Assembly (NCBI RefSeq): GCF_030162935.1
Contig: NZ_JASAUZ010000001.1
Coordinates: 656,186 to 720,185 of the forward strand
DNA: 64,000 nt
Origin: Comamonas halotolerans
GTDB lineage: Bacteria > Pseudomonadota > Gammaproteobacteria > Burkholderiales > Burkholderiaceae_C
Reading direction: 5' to 3'
Both the position numbers and the translations under genes were made by a program. The notes beneath the pieces are model-generated. The model made no database searches and was not told the DNA's origin. It worked only from the letters and a program-made list of their open reading frames with translations. The first letter of the stretch is position 1, and each line of letters starts with the position of its first letter. Of this stretch, positions 38,457-48,899 are shown one piece after another.

Positions 38457-39233
38457 TCACAACATATTCTGTAAGAATGCCTTGGTCCGTTCATGCCTGG
38501 GCTGGGCAAAAAAAGCTTCCGCTGGCGCCTGCTCGACGATATACCCCCCATCCATGAAGATCACGCGATTGGCCACTTCCCTGGCAAAACCCATTTCATG
38601 GGTCACCACCAGCATGGTCATGCGATCTTCAGCCAGTTCACGCATGGTGCGCAGCACTTCACCAGTCAGCTCAGGGTCCAATGCCGATGTCGGCTCATCA
38701 AACAGCATGATGTCCGGATCCATGGCCAGGGCGCGGGCAATCGCCACACGCTGCTTTTGGCCACCCGACAGACGGTTGGGATATGCGTCGCGCTTTTCCA
38801 GCAAGCCGACCTTCTTGAGCAGGGCTTCGGCTTTGGGAATGATCTCTTCGCGCTTGAGCTTTTTGACCAGCATGGGCGCTTCAATGATGTTTTCCAGCAC
38901 TGTCAGATGCGGAAACAGGTTGAAGCTTTGGAACACCATGCCCATCTTTCGGCCAATGCGACGAATTTCAGACTCCGCCACGTAATGCGCCTTGCCTTCG
39001 CCTTCGGAGCGGGCCAGCGCCTCACCTTCAATCAGGATGGTGCCGCGATCAATCGTCTCCAGATGATTCAAACACCGCAGAAAAGTGCTTTTACCTGAGC
39101 CCGAAGGACCAATCACAGCGACCACTTCTCCACGCTTCAAATCCAGCGATACCCCGCGCAGCACTTCATTTCCGCCAAAGGCCTTGTGAATGGCCTGCGC
39201 AGAAATCATCACATCAGGCGTCGTACTTGGCAT
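38457..39233 (-). CDS. Polar amino-acid ABC transporter ATPase
   Basis: A 258-residue (or 250, if it starts at the internal MISAQ) ATPase of the GlnQ/HisP type. Walker A is GPSGSGKST, the signature is [10 protein letters not shown], Walker B is [12 protein letters not shown] and the H-loop is VVTHEMGFA. The 39233 start overlaps the permease by 20 bases; the 39209 start follows the permease stop by 4 bases. With the permease and binding protein upstream it forms an importer; the substrate is likely a polar amino acid. Confidence 0.92.
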   Translation of the reverse strand: MPSTTPDVMISAQAIHKAFGGNEVLRGVSLDLKRGEVVAVIGPSGSGKSTFLRCLNHLETIDRGTILIEGEALARSEGEGKAHYVAESEIRRIGRKMGMVFQSFNLFPHLTVLENIIEAPMLVKKLKREEIIPKAEALLKKVGLLEKRDAYPNRLSGGQKQRVAIARALAMDPDIMLFDEPTSALDPELTGEVLRTMRELAEDRMTMLVVTHEMGFAREVANRVIFMDGGYIVEQAPAEAFFAQPRHERTKAFLQNML

Positions 39234-39867
39234 AACGCTTCTCCAGGTACTGGAAGCCCCAGGTCAACACCAAGGTCATCACAAGATAGAAAGCAGCGGC
39301 CACAATGAAAGGTGTGGTCGTAAAGTCGCGCTGGACAATACCGCGCGCAGCGCGAAGCAGATCATTGAGGGCCAGCACGTAAATCAAAGAAGTGTCCTTG
39401 ACCAGTGTGATGGTCTCATTGGACAGCGGCGGCAAAATGCGCGGCCAGACTTGAGGAATCACAATCCGGCGCATCGTTTGGGCATAAGACAGCCCCAGCA
39501 CCTTGGCACCCTCGTACTGGCCACGGTCGATAGACTGGATGCCCGCACGGAAAATTTCAGCAAAGTAAGCGGCGTAATTCAGAGTAAACGCCACGATAGC
39601 CGCTGGGTAGTCATCAAAACGAATACCGATGACCGGGACAAACGGCAGAGCAAAGTAGATGAACAGCATCTGCAGCATCAGCGGCGTGCCGCGCATCAAC
39701 CAGATATAACCGCCCACCAAAGCACGCAGACCAGCAAATCGGGACAGACGCACGAGTGCCAACAACAGACCCAGCGGTATGGAGAGCACCAGCGTAATGG
39801 CGAACAGCTTGAGCGTCACTATCGCGCCCTGCGACAGTGGCCCCAATAAGGAAATAACGTAATCCAT
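39214..39867 (-). CDS. Polar amino-acid ABC transporter permease
   Basis: A 217-residue permease of the HisM/GlnP type. The TIGR-type coupling region is visible as [21 protein letters not shown] (part), and the start [20 protein letters not shown] (part) is typical. I start at MDYVISLL. It follows the binding-protein gene by 142 bases, with a terminator in between. Confidence 0.92.
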   Translation of the reverse strand: MDYVISLLGPLSQGAIVTLKLFAITLVLSIPLGLLLALVRLSRFAGLRALVGGYIWLMRGTPLMLQMLFIYFALPFVPVIGIRFDDYPAAIVAFTLNYAAYFAEIFRAGIQSIDRGQYEGAKVLGLSYAQTMRRIVIPQVWPRILPPLSNETITLVKDTSLIYVLALNDLLRAARGIVQRDFTTTPFIVAAAFYLVMTLVLTWGFQYLEKRYAKYDA

Positions 39868-39953
39868 GAAACAAGCCTTCAGCGCGACCACTTGAACGGG
39901 TGTCGCAGGCACAGGGAGAGTGCCCCGTTACACAGCAGCAAAGCTGTGCCAAC

Positions 39954-39992
39954 AAAAAACACCGGCGTGGCCAAGGCGGGCCACGCCGGTGT
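39954..39992 (-). terminator. Internal terminator between binding-protein and permease genes
   Basis: On the minus strand the 14-bp stem ACACCGGCGTGGCC–CGCCTT–GGCCACGCCGGTGT is followed by TTTTTTG. It should cut most transcripts after the binding-protein gene. Confidence 0.85.
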
Positions 39993-40009
39993 ATGGTCAA
40001 GCGCGAAGC

Positions 40010-40813
40010 TTACTTGACAATGTTTTCACCGAACCATTTCTTGGAAATTTCGGCAGCTGCACCATCAGCCTTCATGTCCTTCAAGGCCTGGTTGACCTTG
40101 CCCAGCAACTCGGTGTCTTCCTTGCGGAAGCCCACACCGTAGTCTTCGGTGCCGAAGTTGTCTTCCAGCACAGTGTAAGCATCTGCCTTTTTGGCAACGT
40201 GGAAGCGGCCTACCACCTCGTCCACCACCACGGCGTCCAGACGGCCTGTTTCCAGATCCATCAGTGCAGTGATGTTGTCACCAAACTGTTTGAACTCCTT
40301 GAAGGAGCTAAACACTTCTTCTTCCTTCTTCATCGCATCGACTGCAGAAGAAGCTTCCTGTACGCCCACTACCTTGCCAGCCAGGCCAGCCTTGTTGGTG
40401 ATGTCGGAGCCGGCCTTGACGATGATGATCTGACGGTTGGCCATGTAGGGATCTGTGAACGCAATGTGTTGCTTGCGCGATTCCAGAATAGTCAGCCCGT
40501 TCCACAGCACGTCGATACGCTTGCCGTTCAATTCGGCTTCTTTGGCGCTCCAGTCGATGGGCTTGAACTCCACTTCCATGCCCAGGCGCTTGGTGGCTTC
40601 TCGAGCCATGTCGATGTCAAAGCCGACCAGCTCATTCTTCTCATCGCGGAAACCCATGGGTGGGAAGTTGTCATCCAGACCCACCACGATCTTGGTCACG
40701 GCAGCAGGTGCAGGGGTTGCTGGTGCTGCGGTGGTCGCAGCTGGTTCAGACTTGCCGCAGGCAGCGAGGATGGCAGTGATGGCCAACGATGCAAGAAGGG
40801 TACGTTTTTTCAT
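40010..40813 (-). CDS. Amino-acid ABC transporter substrate-binding lipoprotein
   Basis: A 267-residue periplasmic binding protein (SBP_bac_3). The signal peptide ends in the lipobox LAAC (AILAACGKSEP), so the protein is lipidated rather than free. An Ala/Pro/Thr linker precedes the binding fold, with VVGLDDNFPPMGFRDEKNELVGFDID (part) and ITNKAGLAGKVVGVQ as family motifs. I start at MKKRTLLA. It is the first gene of the transporter operon. Substrate likely a polar or acidic amino acid, not determined. Confidence 0.92.
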   Translation of the reverse strand: MKKRTLLASLAITAILAACGKSEPAATTAAPATPAPAAVTKIVVGLDDNFPPMGFRDEKNELVGFDIDMAREATKRLGMEVEFKPIDWSAKEAELNGKRIDVLWNGLTILESRKQHIAFTDPYMANRQIIIVKAGSDITNKAGLAGKVVGVQEASSAVDAMKKEEEVFSSFKEFKQFGDNITALMDLETGRLDAVVVDEVVGRFHVAKKADAYTVLEDNFGTEDYGVGFRKEDTELLGKVNQALKDMKADGAAAEISKKWFGENIVK

Positions 40814-40997
40814 GGCTTCAAGGGTGAGGTGAAAGAACCGGTCTGGCCAGCAAAACACAGAGTACGTAAAAACCCTAGTAACTGTATGCTGCAATGGCCG
40901 AATCCGTTATTGTCACTCAGACAAGCCCTGGTTGCTACCTGTCTGGGCCATAACCACGCATGCAAACCACATGCAGCGCAATTTCGATACGTTAGCC

Positions 40998-41420
40998 ATG
41001 GCCGATACCGCCCTCCCCGAGCCACTTCTTCGCGCTTACCAAGCCGCCCAATACCGCATTGACAACTGCGATTGGTATTTACAGCTGGGCGAAACACAGC
41101 CTGCCCTGGCACCCTGCTACCAGCGCCATGCCGTGCAATGTGCCACTTATCTCACGGCCTGCAATCCGTTGGGCGAGCTGCTGCCTGACCGCCTCAACGC
41201 ACGGCGCATGGTGCAATTGCGACAAGCACTGCAACGCGCAGGCTGGGCGTGGCTGGACGGACACGGTCATGATCCCGAAGGCCACTGGCCTGCAGAAGAC
41301 AGTGTGCTGGTCTGGGGCATGACTGAAAGCACCGCCCGCGCCTGGGGGCAGCAATGGAATCAGAATGCCGTGGTGCATTGCGGATCGGACATGGTGCCCA
41401 AGCTGCTTTTACTGCGTTAA
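40998..41420 (+). CDS. DUF3293-domain protein
   Basis: A 140-residue protein with the DUF3293 pattern: the N-terminal AAYQ/AYQAAQYRI, the ALQRAGW…DGHGHDPEGHWPAEDSVLVWGM centre (parts) and a C-terminal GQQWNQNAVVH. The function is unknown. It is transcribed away from the amino-acid transporter and toward the gltBD terminator. The start at MADTALPE is chosen for fit. Confidence 0.75.
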   Translation: MADTALPEPLLRAYQAAQYRIDNCDWYLQLGETQPALAPCYQRHAVQCATYLTACNPLGELLPDRLNARRMVQLRQALQRAGWAWLDGHGHDPEGHWPAEDSVLVWGMTESTARAWGQQWNQNAVVHCGSDMVPKLLLLR

Positions 41421-41474
41421 GACGCAGCCCCAAACGCCCCCAGCTGAGTCAATACGCAAGCCAATGGCACGCAT

Positions 41475-41498
41475 AAAAAAAAGCGCCCGAAAGCGCCA
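41475..41498 (-). terminator. Intrinsic terminator below gltD and the small ORF
   Basis: On the minus strand GGCGCT–TTCG–GGCGCT folds into a 6-bp stem with G·U pairs at both ends and a UUCG tetraloop, followed by eight T residues. Confidence 0.7.
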
Positions 41499-41511
41499 GA
41501 CAACAAGCAAT

Positions 41512-41607
41512 TTAGCCTTTTGGAGTGCCAAGCATGTGACCGATCAGGCTCGGAAGACGCTTTAAAGCTGACAACGTCTTGCGCTTGAACATATCCCCCT
41601 GCTGCAT
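41512..41607 (-). CDS. Possible 31-residue cationic small protein downstream of gltD
   Basis: A 31-codon frame begins 53 bases after the gltD stop and ends just before the terminator at 41475–41498. The peptide has a basic, amphipathic core (MFKRKTLSALKRLPSLIGHM) and a short tail LGTPKG. An AGGA sequence lies 9–10 bases before the ATG; a second ATG at 41592 is also possible. I do not recognise it. It may be a true small protein, or chance in the 3' leader of the glt transcript. Confidence 0.3.
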   Translation of the reverse strand: MQQGDMFKRKTLSALKRLPSLIGHMLGTPKG

Positions 41608-41660
41608 CGCATGCGGTCCTCACCGGCCAGATCCAGGCTAGCGAAGACCACATCTCGCCC

Positions 41661-43136
41661 TTAGCGCGGCAAAGTGGTCGCCCCCATCAGGAACTCATCC
41701 ACTGCGCGGGCCGCCTGACGGCCTTCTCGAATCGCCCACACCACCAGGCTCTGACCACGGCGCATGTCGCCTGCGGCAAACAGCTTGCTGACATTGGTAG
41801 CGTATCCGCCAGCCACTTCGGTGCTGGCCTTGGCATTGCCACGCGCATCCTTTTCGACACCGAAGGCGTCCAGCACGGTTTGCACGGGAGAGACGAAACC
41901 CATGGCCAGGAAAACCAGATCGGCCTTGATGATCTCTTCAGAGCCAGGGATTTCGGTCATCTTGCCGTCCTTCCACTCCAGACGCACGGTCTTCACCGCA
42001 GTCAACTGGCCTTTTTCGCCAATGAACTCCTTGGTGCCGATAGCGAACTCACGCTCGCAGCCTTCCTGGTGGCTGGAGCTGGTGCGCAGCTTCAGCGGCC
42101 AGTAAGGCCACACCAGCGGTTTGTTCTCTTGCTCTGGAGGCATGGGCATCAACTCCAGCTGGGTCACTTTCACGGCTCCGTGGCGGTTGGATGTACCCAC
42201 GCAGTCCGAGCCCGTGTCGCCACCGCCAATCACCACCACGTGCTTGCCGTCGGCGCGGATCTGGCCTTTGAGCTTGCCGTCACGGGTCACCTTGTTTTGC
42301 TGGGGCAGGAACTCCATGGCAAAGTGCACGCCCTTAAGCTCACGACCGGGCACAGGCAAGTCACGCGACTGTTCAGCACCGCCCGTCAGCAGCACCGCAT
42401 CAAACTCGGCCATCAGTGTCTCAGGCGCGATGGTTTCGCTCGCCCAGTTTGTCACCTTGCTGTCTTTACCCAGCCCATCCTTGCCAGCCACCAGCACACC
42501 GGTGCGGATCTTCAGGCCTTCGGCCACCAGTTGCTCCACGCGGCGATCAATATTGGCCTTGTCCAGCTTGAAGTCCGGGATACCGTAACGCAGCAAACCG
42601 CCGACCTGATCGTTCTTTTCAAACAAGGTCACGTCGTGGCCGGCTCGTACCAGTTGTTGCGATGCGGCCAAGCCTGCCGGGCCTGCACCCACCACCGCCA
42701 CCTTCTTGCCCGTCTTGAGCTTGGGCAACTGCGGCTTGACCCAGCCTTCGTCCCAGGCGCGATCAATGATGGCGTGCTCGATCGACTTGATGCCGATGGG
42801 TGCATTGTTGATATTCACCACGCACGCGGCTTCGCATGGCGCAGGGCAGATACGTCCCGTGAACTCGGGGAAGTTGTTGGTGCTGTGCAGCACCTTGATG
42901 GCGTTGGCCCAATCACCTCGATACACCAGATCATTGAAATCCGGGATCACGTTGTTGATGGGGCAACCGTTGTTGCAAAAAGGCGTGCCGCAATCCATGC
43001 AGCGCGCACCCTGAACCTTGGCTTGCTCGGGGGTCAGGGCAATCACGAACTCTTTGTAGTTCTTCACGCGCTCGGCGACAGGCAGATAGCCTTCTTCAAT
43101 GCGCTCGTATTCCAGAAAACCGGTGGTCTTTCCCAT
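41661..43136 (-). CDS. gltD: Glutamate synthase [NADPH] small subunit GltD
   Basis: GltD (491 residues) takes electrons from NADPH through FAD and Fe-S clusters to the large subunit. The N-terminal cysteine clusters [14 protein letters not shown] and CPAPCEAAC bind the [4Fe-4S] clusters; the FAD-binding [17 protein letters not shown] and NAD(P)H-binding [15 protein letters not shown] are present. The start is preceded by AAGGAA. It follows gltB by 79 bases. Confidence 0.97.
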   Translation of the reverse strand: MGKTTGFLEYERIEEGYLPVAERVKNYKEFVIALTPEQAKVQGARCMDCGTPFCNNGCPINNVIPDFNDLVYRGDWANAIKVLHSTNNFPEFTGRICPAPCEAACVVNINNAPIGIKSIEHAIIDRAWDEGWVKPQLPKLKTGKKVAVVGAGPAGLAASQQLVRAGHDVTLFEKNDQVGGLLRYGIPDFKLDKANIDRRVEQLVAEGLKIRTGVLVAGKDGLGKDSKVTNWASETIAPETLMAEFDAVLLTGGAEQSRDLPVPGRELKGVHFAMEFLPQQNKVTRDGKLKGQIRADGKHVVVIGGGDTGSDCVGTSNRHGAVKVTQLELMPMPPEQENKPLVWPYWPLKLRTSSSHQEGCEREFAIGTKEFIGEKGQLTAVKTVRLEWKDGKMTEIPGSEEIIKADLVFLAMGFVSPVQTVLDAFGVEKDARGNAKASTEVAGGYATNVSKLFAAGDMRRGQSLVVWAIREGRQAARAVDEFLMGATTLPR

Positions 43137-43215
43137 GATGTCTATTCCTTCAATCTTGTTCGCTCAGAGCAGTGCGGTGGGGGCAGTCGTGCCGCCCCAC
43201 CACTTCAGGCTGTGA

Positions 43216-46200
43216 TTACTTCGCGGCTACTGCTTCTTCTTGAGGAGCTGCTGGCGCTTTCACTGCTTGCTTTTCCTTTTGCTTGCGTTCATAGATTTCT
43301 CCGAGTGCACGTTGGTACTCGGTCGGGAATACCTTCACAAACTTGGCACGGGCTGCGCCCCAGTTGTCCAGCAGATCACGGGCACGCTTGGAGCCAGTCC
43401 AGCGGCTATGGGCCTCCACCAGATTGCGCAGTTGCTGGTCGTCGCTTTGCTCGTTGTGCCAGATGCCACGCGACACGCTGGCGATGAACTCTTCATGGGG
43501 CAGCACTTTTTCCAGCTTCACGCTGGCAGTGTTGCAACGCTCGGCAAACTTGCCGTCTTCGTCATACACATAAGCCACTCCGCCGCTCATGCCTGCCGCA
43601 AAGTTGCGGCCGGTCTTGCCCAGCACCACCACGGTGCCACCGGTCATGTATTCGCAACCATGGTCACCCACGCCTTCGATCACGGCCGTTGCACCCGACA
43701 GACGCACCGCAAAGCGCTCGCCTGCCACGCCGGAAAAGAACGCCTCGCCACGGGTCGCACCAAACATCACGGTATTGCCCACGATGGTGTTGGCGGTCGA
43801 CTGTCCCCGGAACTCATGGCTGGGGCGCACGATCACACGGCCACCTGACAAGCCCTTGCCGGTGTAATCATTGGCTTCGCCAGTGATGTTCAGCGTGATG
43901 CCCTTGCACAGGAAGGCACCAAACGACTGGCCGCCCGTACCTTCAAAGTGAATGCGGATGGAGTCATCGGGCAAGCCTTCAGGGTGCACCTTGGTGACCG
44001 CACCCGAGAGCATGGCGCCAACGGAGCGGTTCACGTTCTTGGCCACTTCCATGATGCGCACCTTCTCGCCGTTTTGGATGGCGGGCTGGCAACGCTCAAT
44101 CAGCTTCACGTCCAGCGCCTTGTCCAGCAGATGGTCTTGCGTGTCCACGTGGTAGCGGGCCACATCGGCAGGCACGGCAGGCTGAGCAAACAGGCGACTG
44201 AAGTCCAGCCCTTGCGCCTTCCAGTGTTCGATGCCCTTGCGGGTGTCGAGCAGATCGGTGCGACCAATCAGGTCGTCGAACTTACGAATACCCAGCTGGG
44301 CCATGATCTGGCGCACCTCTTCCGCGATGAAGAAGAAGTAGTTCACCACGTGCTCAGGCTTGCCCGTGAACTTCTTGCGCAGCACAGGATCTTGCGTTGC
44401 CACACCCACAGGGCAGGTGTTCAGGTGGCACTTGCGCATCATGATGCAGCCTTCCACCACCAGCGGTGCAGTGGCGAAGCCAAATTCGTCCGCCCCCAGA
44501 AGCGCGCCAATCACCACGTCACGACCGGTCTTCATCTGACCGTCGGCCTGCACACGGATACGCCCACGCAGGCGGTTCAACACCAGGGTTTGCTGGGTTT
44601 CAGCCAGACCGATTTCCCAAGGGCCACCGGCGTGCTTGATGGAGGACAGCGGCGAAGCACCGGTACCACCGTCGTGACCTGCAATCACCACGTGGTCGCT
44701 CTTGCACTTGGCCACACCTGCGGCAATCGTGCCCACACCCACTTCGGACACCAGCTTGACCGAAATGTCGGCGTGCGGCGCCACGTTCTTCAGGTCGTGG
44801 ATCAGTTGCGCCAAATCCTCAATGGAGTAGATGTCGTGGTGTGGAGGTGGCGAAATCAGGCCCACACCGGGCACCGAGTAACGCTGCATACCGATGTACT
44901 CGGACACCTTGCCGCCCGGCAACTGACCACCTTCACCAGGCTTGGCACCTTGTGCCATCTTGATCTGAATCTGATCGGATGACACCAGATATTCGGCAGT
45001 CACACCAAAGCGGCCAGAAGCGACTTGCTTGATCCTGGAGCGCAGACTGTCACCGTCACGCAGCTCAATGTCCGACTCGACCTGGGCTTTGCCAATCACC
45101 GACGCCAGGGTTTCACCCTGCTTGATCGGAATCCCCTTGAGCTCATTGCGATAGCGCTTGGGATCTTCGCCGCCTTCACCGGTGTTGCTCTTGCCGCCAA
45201 TACGGTTCATGGCCACGGCCAGAGTGGCGTGCGCTTCCGTCGAGATCGAACCCAAGGACATCGCACCAGTGGCAAAGCGTTTGACGATTTCAGCAGCAGG
45301 TTCCACCTCATCCACAGCAATCGCTGTGCTGGGATCACACTTGAACTCAAACAAACCGCGCAGTGTCATGTGACGCTTGCTCTGGTCGTTGATCAGCTGC
45401 GCGTATTCCTTGTAGGTGCTGAAGTTGTTGGCACGCGTGGAGTGCTGCAGCTTGGCAATGGCATCGGGCGTCCACATGTGGTCTTCACCACGGGTGCGCC
45501 ATGCATATTCACCACCGGTCTCCAGCATGGTTTCCAGCAGCGGATCGTCACTGAATGCCGCTACGTGATTGCGGATGGTTTCTTCCGCAATTTCAAACAC
45601 ACCAATACCTTCGACACGGCTGGCCGTTCCGGTGAAGTACTTGTCGACGGTGGCAGTGTTCAGGCCCACGGCCTCGAACAGTTGCGCACCGCAATACGAC
45701 ATGTAGGTGGACACGCCCATCTTGGACATGATCTTGGACAGACCCTTGCCAATCGCCTTCACATAGTTGTAGATGGCTTTATCGGCAGACAGGTCTGCGC
45801 CCAGCTCCTGGTGCAACTCACCCAATGTTTCCATGGCCAGATAAGGATGCACAGCCTCGGCACCATAACCTGCCAGCACCGCAAAGTGATGAATTTCACG
45901 GGCGGTACCGGTTTCCACCACCAAGCCAGTGGTGGTACGCAGACCTTCACGCACCAGATGCTGGTGGATGGCGGACAAGGCCAGCAACGCGGGGATAGCC
46001 ACCTGTGTGGCGCTCACATTGCGGTCGCTGATAATCAGGATGTTGGCGCCACCCTTGATTTCATCCACCGCATGGGCGCACAGCGAAGCCAGCTTGGCTT
46101 CCACGCCTTCGCGTCCCCAGCTCAGCGGGTAGGTGATGTCGATGGTTGCGCTCTTGAACTTGCCGTGGGTGTGCTTTTCAATCTCGCGCAGCTTGGCCAT

Positions 46201-47949
46201 ACCCTCAAAGTCAAGGATGGGCTGCTGCAGCTCCAGTCGCATCGGCGGATTGACCTGGTTGATGTCCAGCAAGTTGGGCTTGGGCCCAACAAACGACACC
46301 AGCGACATCACAATGGCTTCGCGGATGGGGTCGATCGGCGGGTTGGTCACCTGCGCGAACATCTGGCGGAAGTAGTTGTACAGCGGCTTGTTCTTGCCTG
46401 ACAGCACGGCCAGAGGGCTGTCATTGCCCATGGATCCCACGCCCTCTTCGCCGTTCTTGGCCATCGGGGCCAGCAGAAACTTGATGTCTTCCTGCGTGAA
46501 GCCAAAAGCTTGCTGACGCTGCAGCAGGCTCAGCTCTGGCTTGGCAGGTGCCACAAAGTCGGCTGGCACTTCGACCTGGTCCAGCTTGATGCGGAGGTTT
46601 TCAATCCATTGTTTGTAAGGCTTGGTGTTGACGATGTTGGCCTTGAGCTCATCGTCTTCAATCATGCGGCCTTGTTCCAGATCGATCAGCAGCATCTTGC
46701 CCGGCTGCAGACGCCACTTGCGAACGATCTTGCTGTCCGGCACGGGCAGCACGCCAGCTTCCGAAGCCAGAATCACCAGATCATCTTCGGTGACCACATA
46801 GCGCGAAGGGCGCAGGCCATTGCGGTCCAGGGTGGCACCAATCTGACGACCATCGGTGAACACCAGGGATGCAGGGCCATCCCATGGCTCCATCATGGCT
46901 GCGTGGTATTCGTAGAACGCGCGACGGCGCTCATCCATGCCTTCGTGCTGCTCCCAGGGCTCAGGGATCATCATCATCACCGCCTGGCTGATGGGGTAGC
47001 CTGCCATGGTCAGCAGTTCCAGACAGTTGTCGAACGTGGCAGTGTCAGACTGACCTGCAAAGCTGATGGGATAGAGCTTTTGCAGATCATCAGCCAACAC
47101 GGGCGAGGCCATCACGCCTTCGCGCGCCACCATCCAGTTGTAGTTGCCGCGCACGGTGTTGATTTCACCGTTGTGCGCCACATAGCGGTAGGGGTGGGCC
47201 AGCGGCCATTCTGGAAAGGTATTGGTCGAGAAGCGCTGGTGCACCAGGCCGATGGCCGAAACGCAGCGCTCATCCGCCAGATCCAGATAGTAGACACCCA
47301 CCTGATCTGCCAGCAGCAAGCCTTTGTACACCACGGTACGGCTGCTCATGCTGGGCACGTAATATTCCTTGCTGTGCTTCAGACCCAGAGACTGGATCGC
47401 CGCACTGGCAGTCTTGCGGATCACATACAGCTTGCGCTCCAGCGCGTCCTGCACGATCACGTCGTTGCCACGCCCAATGAACACCTGGCGCAGGATAGGC
47501 TCCTTTTCACGCACGGTAGGCGACATGGGCATGTCTCGGTTCACTGGCACATCGCGCCAGCCCAGCAGCACCTGACCTTCTGCCTTGATGGCACGCTCCA
47601 TCTCTTGCTCACACGCCAGACGAGAAGCATGCTCCTTGGGCAGGAACACCATGCCCACACCGTATTCACCAGCTGGCGGCAGCTCCACGCCCTGCTTGCT
47701 CATCTCTTCGCGGTAGAGCTGGTCTGGTATCTGAATCAGGATGCCCGCACCGTCACCCATCAACGGATCAGCCCCCACCGCGCCGCGGTGGTCAATGTTC
47801 TCGAGGATCTTCAGTGCACCCAGAACAATGTCATGGCGCTTCACGCCCTTGATATGGGCAACAAAGCCCAAACCACAGGCGTCGTGTTCATTGCTTTTGG
47901 CGTACAAGCCGTTTTCTTGGAGGTGTGCAATTTCTGCAGCCGTAGTCAT
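43216..47949 (-). CDS. gltB: Glutamate synthase large subunit GltB
   Basis: GltB (1577 residues) makes two glutamates from glutamine and 2-oxoglutarate. After a short propeptide of 24 residues, the N-terminal nucleophile Cys25 is in [13 protein letters not shown] (glutaminase domain); the central synthase domain has FMN-binding [11 protein letters not shown], and the [3Fe-4S] cysteines are in [19 protein letters not shown] (part). The C-terminal beta-helix domain with GGRVIVRP and [19 protein letters not shown] (part) is present. A promoter is predicted at 47986–48014. Confidence 0.98.
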   Translation of the reverse strand: MTTAAEIAHLQENGLYAKSNEHDACGLGFVAHIKGVKRHDIVLGALKILENIDHRGAVGADPLMGDGAGILIQIPDQLYREEMSKQGVELPPAGEYGVGMVFLPKEHASRLACEQEMERAIKAEGQVLLGWRDVPVNRDMPMSPTVREKEPILRQVFIGRGNDVIVQDALERKLYVIRKTASAAIQSLGLKHSKEYYVPSMSSRTVVYKGLLLADQVGVYYLDLADERCVSAIGLVHQRFSTNTFPEWPLAHPYRYVAHNGEINTVRGNYNWMVAREGVMASPVLADDLQKLYPISFAGQSDTATFDNCLELLTMAGYPISQAVMMMIPEPWEQHEGMDERRRAFYEYHAAMMEPWDGPASLVFTDGRQIGATLDRNGLRPSRYVVTEDDLVILASEAGVLPVPDSKIVRKWRLQPGKMLLIDLEQGRMIEDDELKANIVNTKPYKQWIENLRIKLDQVEVPADFVAPAKPELSLLQRQQAFGFTQEDIKFLLAPMAKNGEEGVGSMGNDSPLAVLSGKNKPLYNYFRQMFAQVTNPPIDPIREAIVMSLVSFVGPKPNLLDINQVNPPMRLELQQPILDFEGMAKLREIEKHTHGKFKSATIDITYPLSWGREGVEAKLASLCAHAVDEIKGGANILIISDRNVSATQVAIPALLALSAIHQHLVREGLRTTTGLVVETGTAREIHHFAVLAGYGAEAVHPYLAMETLGELHQELGADLSADKAIYNYVKAIGKGLSKIMSKMGVSTYMSYCGAQLFEAVGLNTATVDKYFTGTASRVEGIGVFEIAEETIRNHVAAFSDDPLLETMLETGGEYAWRTRGEDHMWTPDAIAKLQHSTRANNFSTYKEYAQLINDQSKRHMTLRGLFEFKCDPSTAIAVDEVEPAAEIVKRFATGAMSLGSISTEAHATLAVAMNRIGGKSNTGEGGEDPKRYRNELKGIPIKQGETLASVIGKAQVESDIELRDGDSLRSRIKQVASGRFGVTAEYLVSSDQIQIKMAQGAKPGEGGQLPGGKVSEYIGMQRYSVPGVGLISPPPHHDIYSIEDLAQLIHDLKNVAPHADISVKLVSEVGVGTIAAGVAKCKSDHVVIAGHDGGTGASPLSSIKHAGGPWEIGLAETQQTLVLNRLRGRIRVQADGQMKTGRDVVIGALLGADEFGFATAPLVVEGCIMMRKCHLNTCPVGVATQDPVLRKKFTGKPEHVVNYFFFIAEEVRQIMAQLGIRKFDDLIGRTDLLDTRKGIEHWKAQGLDFSRLFAQPAVPADVARYHVDTQDHLLDKALDVKLIERCQPAIQNGEKVRIMEVAKNVNRSVGAMLSGAVTKVHPEGLPDDSIRIHFEGTGGQSFGAFLCKGITLNITGEANDYTGKGLSGGRVIVRPSHEFRGQSTANTIVGNTVMFGATRGEAFFSGVAGERFAVRLSGATAVIEGVGDHGCEYMTGGTVVVLGKTGRNFAAGMSGGVAYVYDEDGKFAERCNTASVKLEKVLPHEEFIASVSRGIWHNEQSDDQQLRNLVEAHSRWTGSKRARDLLDNWGAARAKFVKVFPTEYQRALGEIYERKQKEKQAVKAPAAPQEEAVAAK

Positions 47950-47985
47950 GGGGCTCTTCCTCTTGTTTCAATCGCAGGGAAGGCG

Positions 47986-48014
47986 AGATTACGACCAAGC
48001 ATCAACTTATGCAA
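47986..48014 (-). promoter_or_regulatory. Predicted sigma-70 promoter of gltBD
   Basis: On the minus strand TTGCAT (48009–48014) and TAATCT (47986–47991) are separated by 17 bases, 37 bases before the gltB ATG, which also has AGAGGAAGAG before it. It is a pattern match only. Confidence 0.5.
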
Positions 48015-48018
48015 GAAA

Positions 48019-48097
48019 ATTTAATTAGGGTCAGATACTAATTTAATAGCACCAAAAAAAGACAGATTGATAATTAGGGACATATTAAAAATATCAA
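48019..48097. repeat. AT-rich inverted repeats downstream of the RAYT gene
   Basis: Unit 1 is ATTTAATTAG–GGTCAGATA–CTAATTTAAT (48019–48047), with one mismatch. Unit 2 starts TTGATAATTAGGG and ends AATATCAA (48067–48097), with TTGATA and TATCAA as paired ends. Both contain AATTAGGG(T/A)CA. Base composition is far more AT-rich than the flanking genes. They lie on the 3' side of the transposase gene, where RAYT-linked repeats are expected. Confidence 0.5.
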
Positions 48098-48164
48098 CAA
48101 AAACAACACCCATCGAAGAACATCCAGGAATGCAGCACCAAATCAGTGCCTTAAACCACGAGAC

Positions 48165-48869
48165 TTATTCGGAATTAATGCACCCACGTGATGCAGGTCT
48201 GCCTGCTTTTTGGCGGGTCAAACGGCGTTCAGTATGCTGCTGCAAGCTTTGAACAAAACTCTCGCTACCCAGCACCCACCCCTTCAGCGCAGCCTCAAGA
48301 ACCACCTCCTGCACTTCTTCTGTCGTCCCCCGATCCAGCAAAAGAGCGTAAGCAGCCTCGCGCGCAAACGGTGTGTCCCCCAAACTCCAATATGCTGGAT
48401 GCAACCGCAGCATGCCGTCCGATTGCGCACCTGCACTATGGCGCGCGCTGCTCCAGCCATATTCCACAGCCCGCCCTACAAGCCCGTGGGCGACGCACTG
48501 GCTCTCCAGCACCACCATGGCAGGCAACATCCAGGCCTGAGGCTCCAACACCGTAGTGCGATAACGCCCTTCCCACAAGGTGCCAGTGCGACCATGCCTG
48601 TTGTTGAAGTTGCGCACATAACTACGTCCTACCGACTGCATGAACTTCGGCAAGCTTTGTGCCTCTTCGGGAGTCACCAGCAAATGCAGCTGGTTGGGCA
48701 ACAAGATAAAGGCATGGATATCCACCCCAAAACGTCGTCCCATCTCACGCAGCAAGTCTTTCATGCAGGCATAGTCTTGGTCATCCATAAAGATGGCTTG
48801 CAGATTGTTGCCCCGTTGCACCACGTAGTGCGGCTGACCAGGCAAGGTTAAACGAGACAATCGGGCCAT
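48165..48869 (-). CDS. REP-associated tyrosine transposase (RAYT)-like protein
   Basis: A 234-residue Y1-transposase-family protein of the RAYT type, which acts on nearby palindromic repeats. The HUH-site region reads FILLPNQLHLLVTPE: the first histidine of the usual N-H-x-H is a glutamine, so the H-x-H pair is incomplete. The NRHGRTGTLWEGRYR stretch (part) is typical of the family. I start at MARLSRLTLPG; the longer frame overlaps the IclR gene region. It may be domesticated, with single-copy features. Confidence 0.85.
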   Translation of the reverse strand: MARLSRLTLPGQPHYVVQRGNNLQAIFMDDQDYACMKDLLREMGRRFGVDIHAFILLPNQLHLLVTPEEAQSLPKFMQSVGRSYVRNFNNRHGRTGTLWEGRYRTTVLEPQAWMLPAMVVLESQCVAHGLVGRAVEYGWSSARHSAGAQSDGMLRLHPAYWSLGDTPFAREAAYALLLDRGTTEEVQEVVLEAALKGWVLGSESFVQSLQQHTERRLTRQKAGRPASRGCINSE

Positions 48870-48899
48870 GATGGATTTGTAGAAATGCGCTGTTGACAA

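Noticed and set aside
41880..43487. 535-codon open frame on the plus strand
   Set aside because: Antisense to gltD and the end of gltB, both intact; composition is that of a shadow.
45025..46401. 458-codon open frame on the plus strand
   Set aside because: Antisense to the middle of gltB. It is rich in His, Gln and Arg, typical of a shadow frame.
48019..48097. CRISPR array or attachment site
   Set aside because: Only two imperfect AT-rich units are present, with different spacing and no integrase or cas gene nearby.
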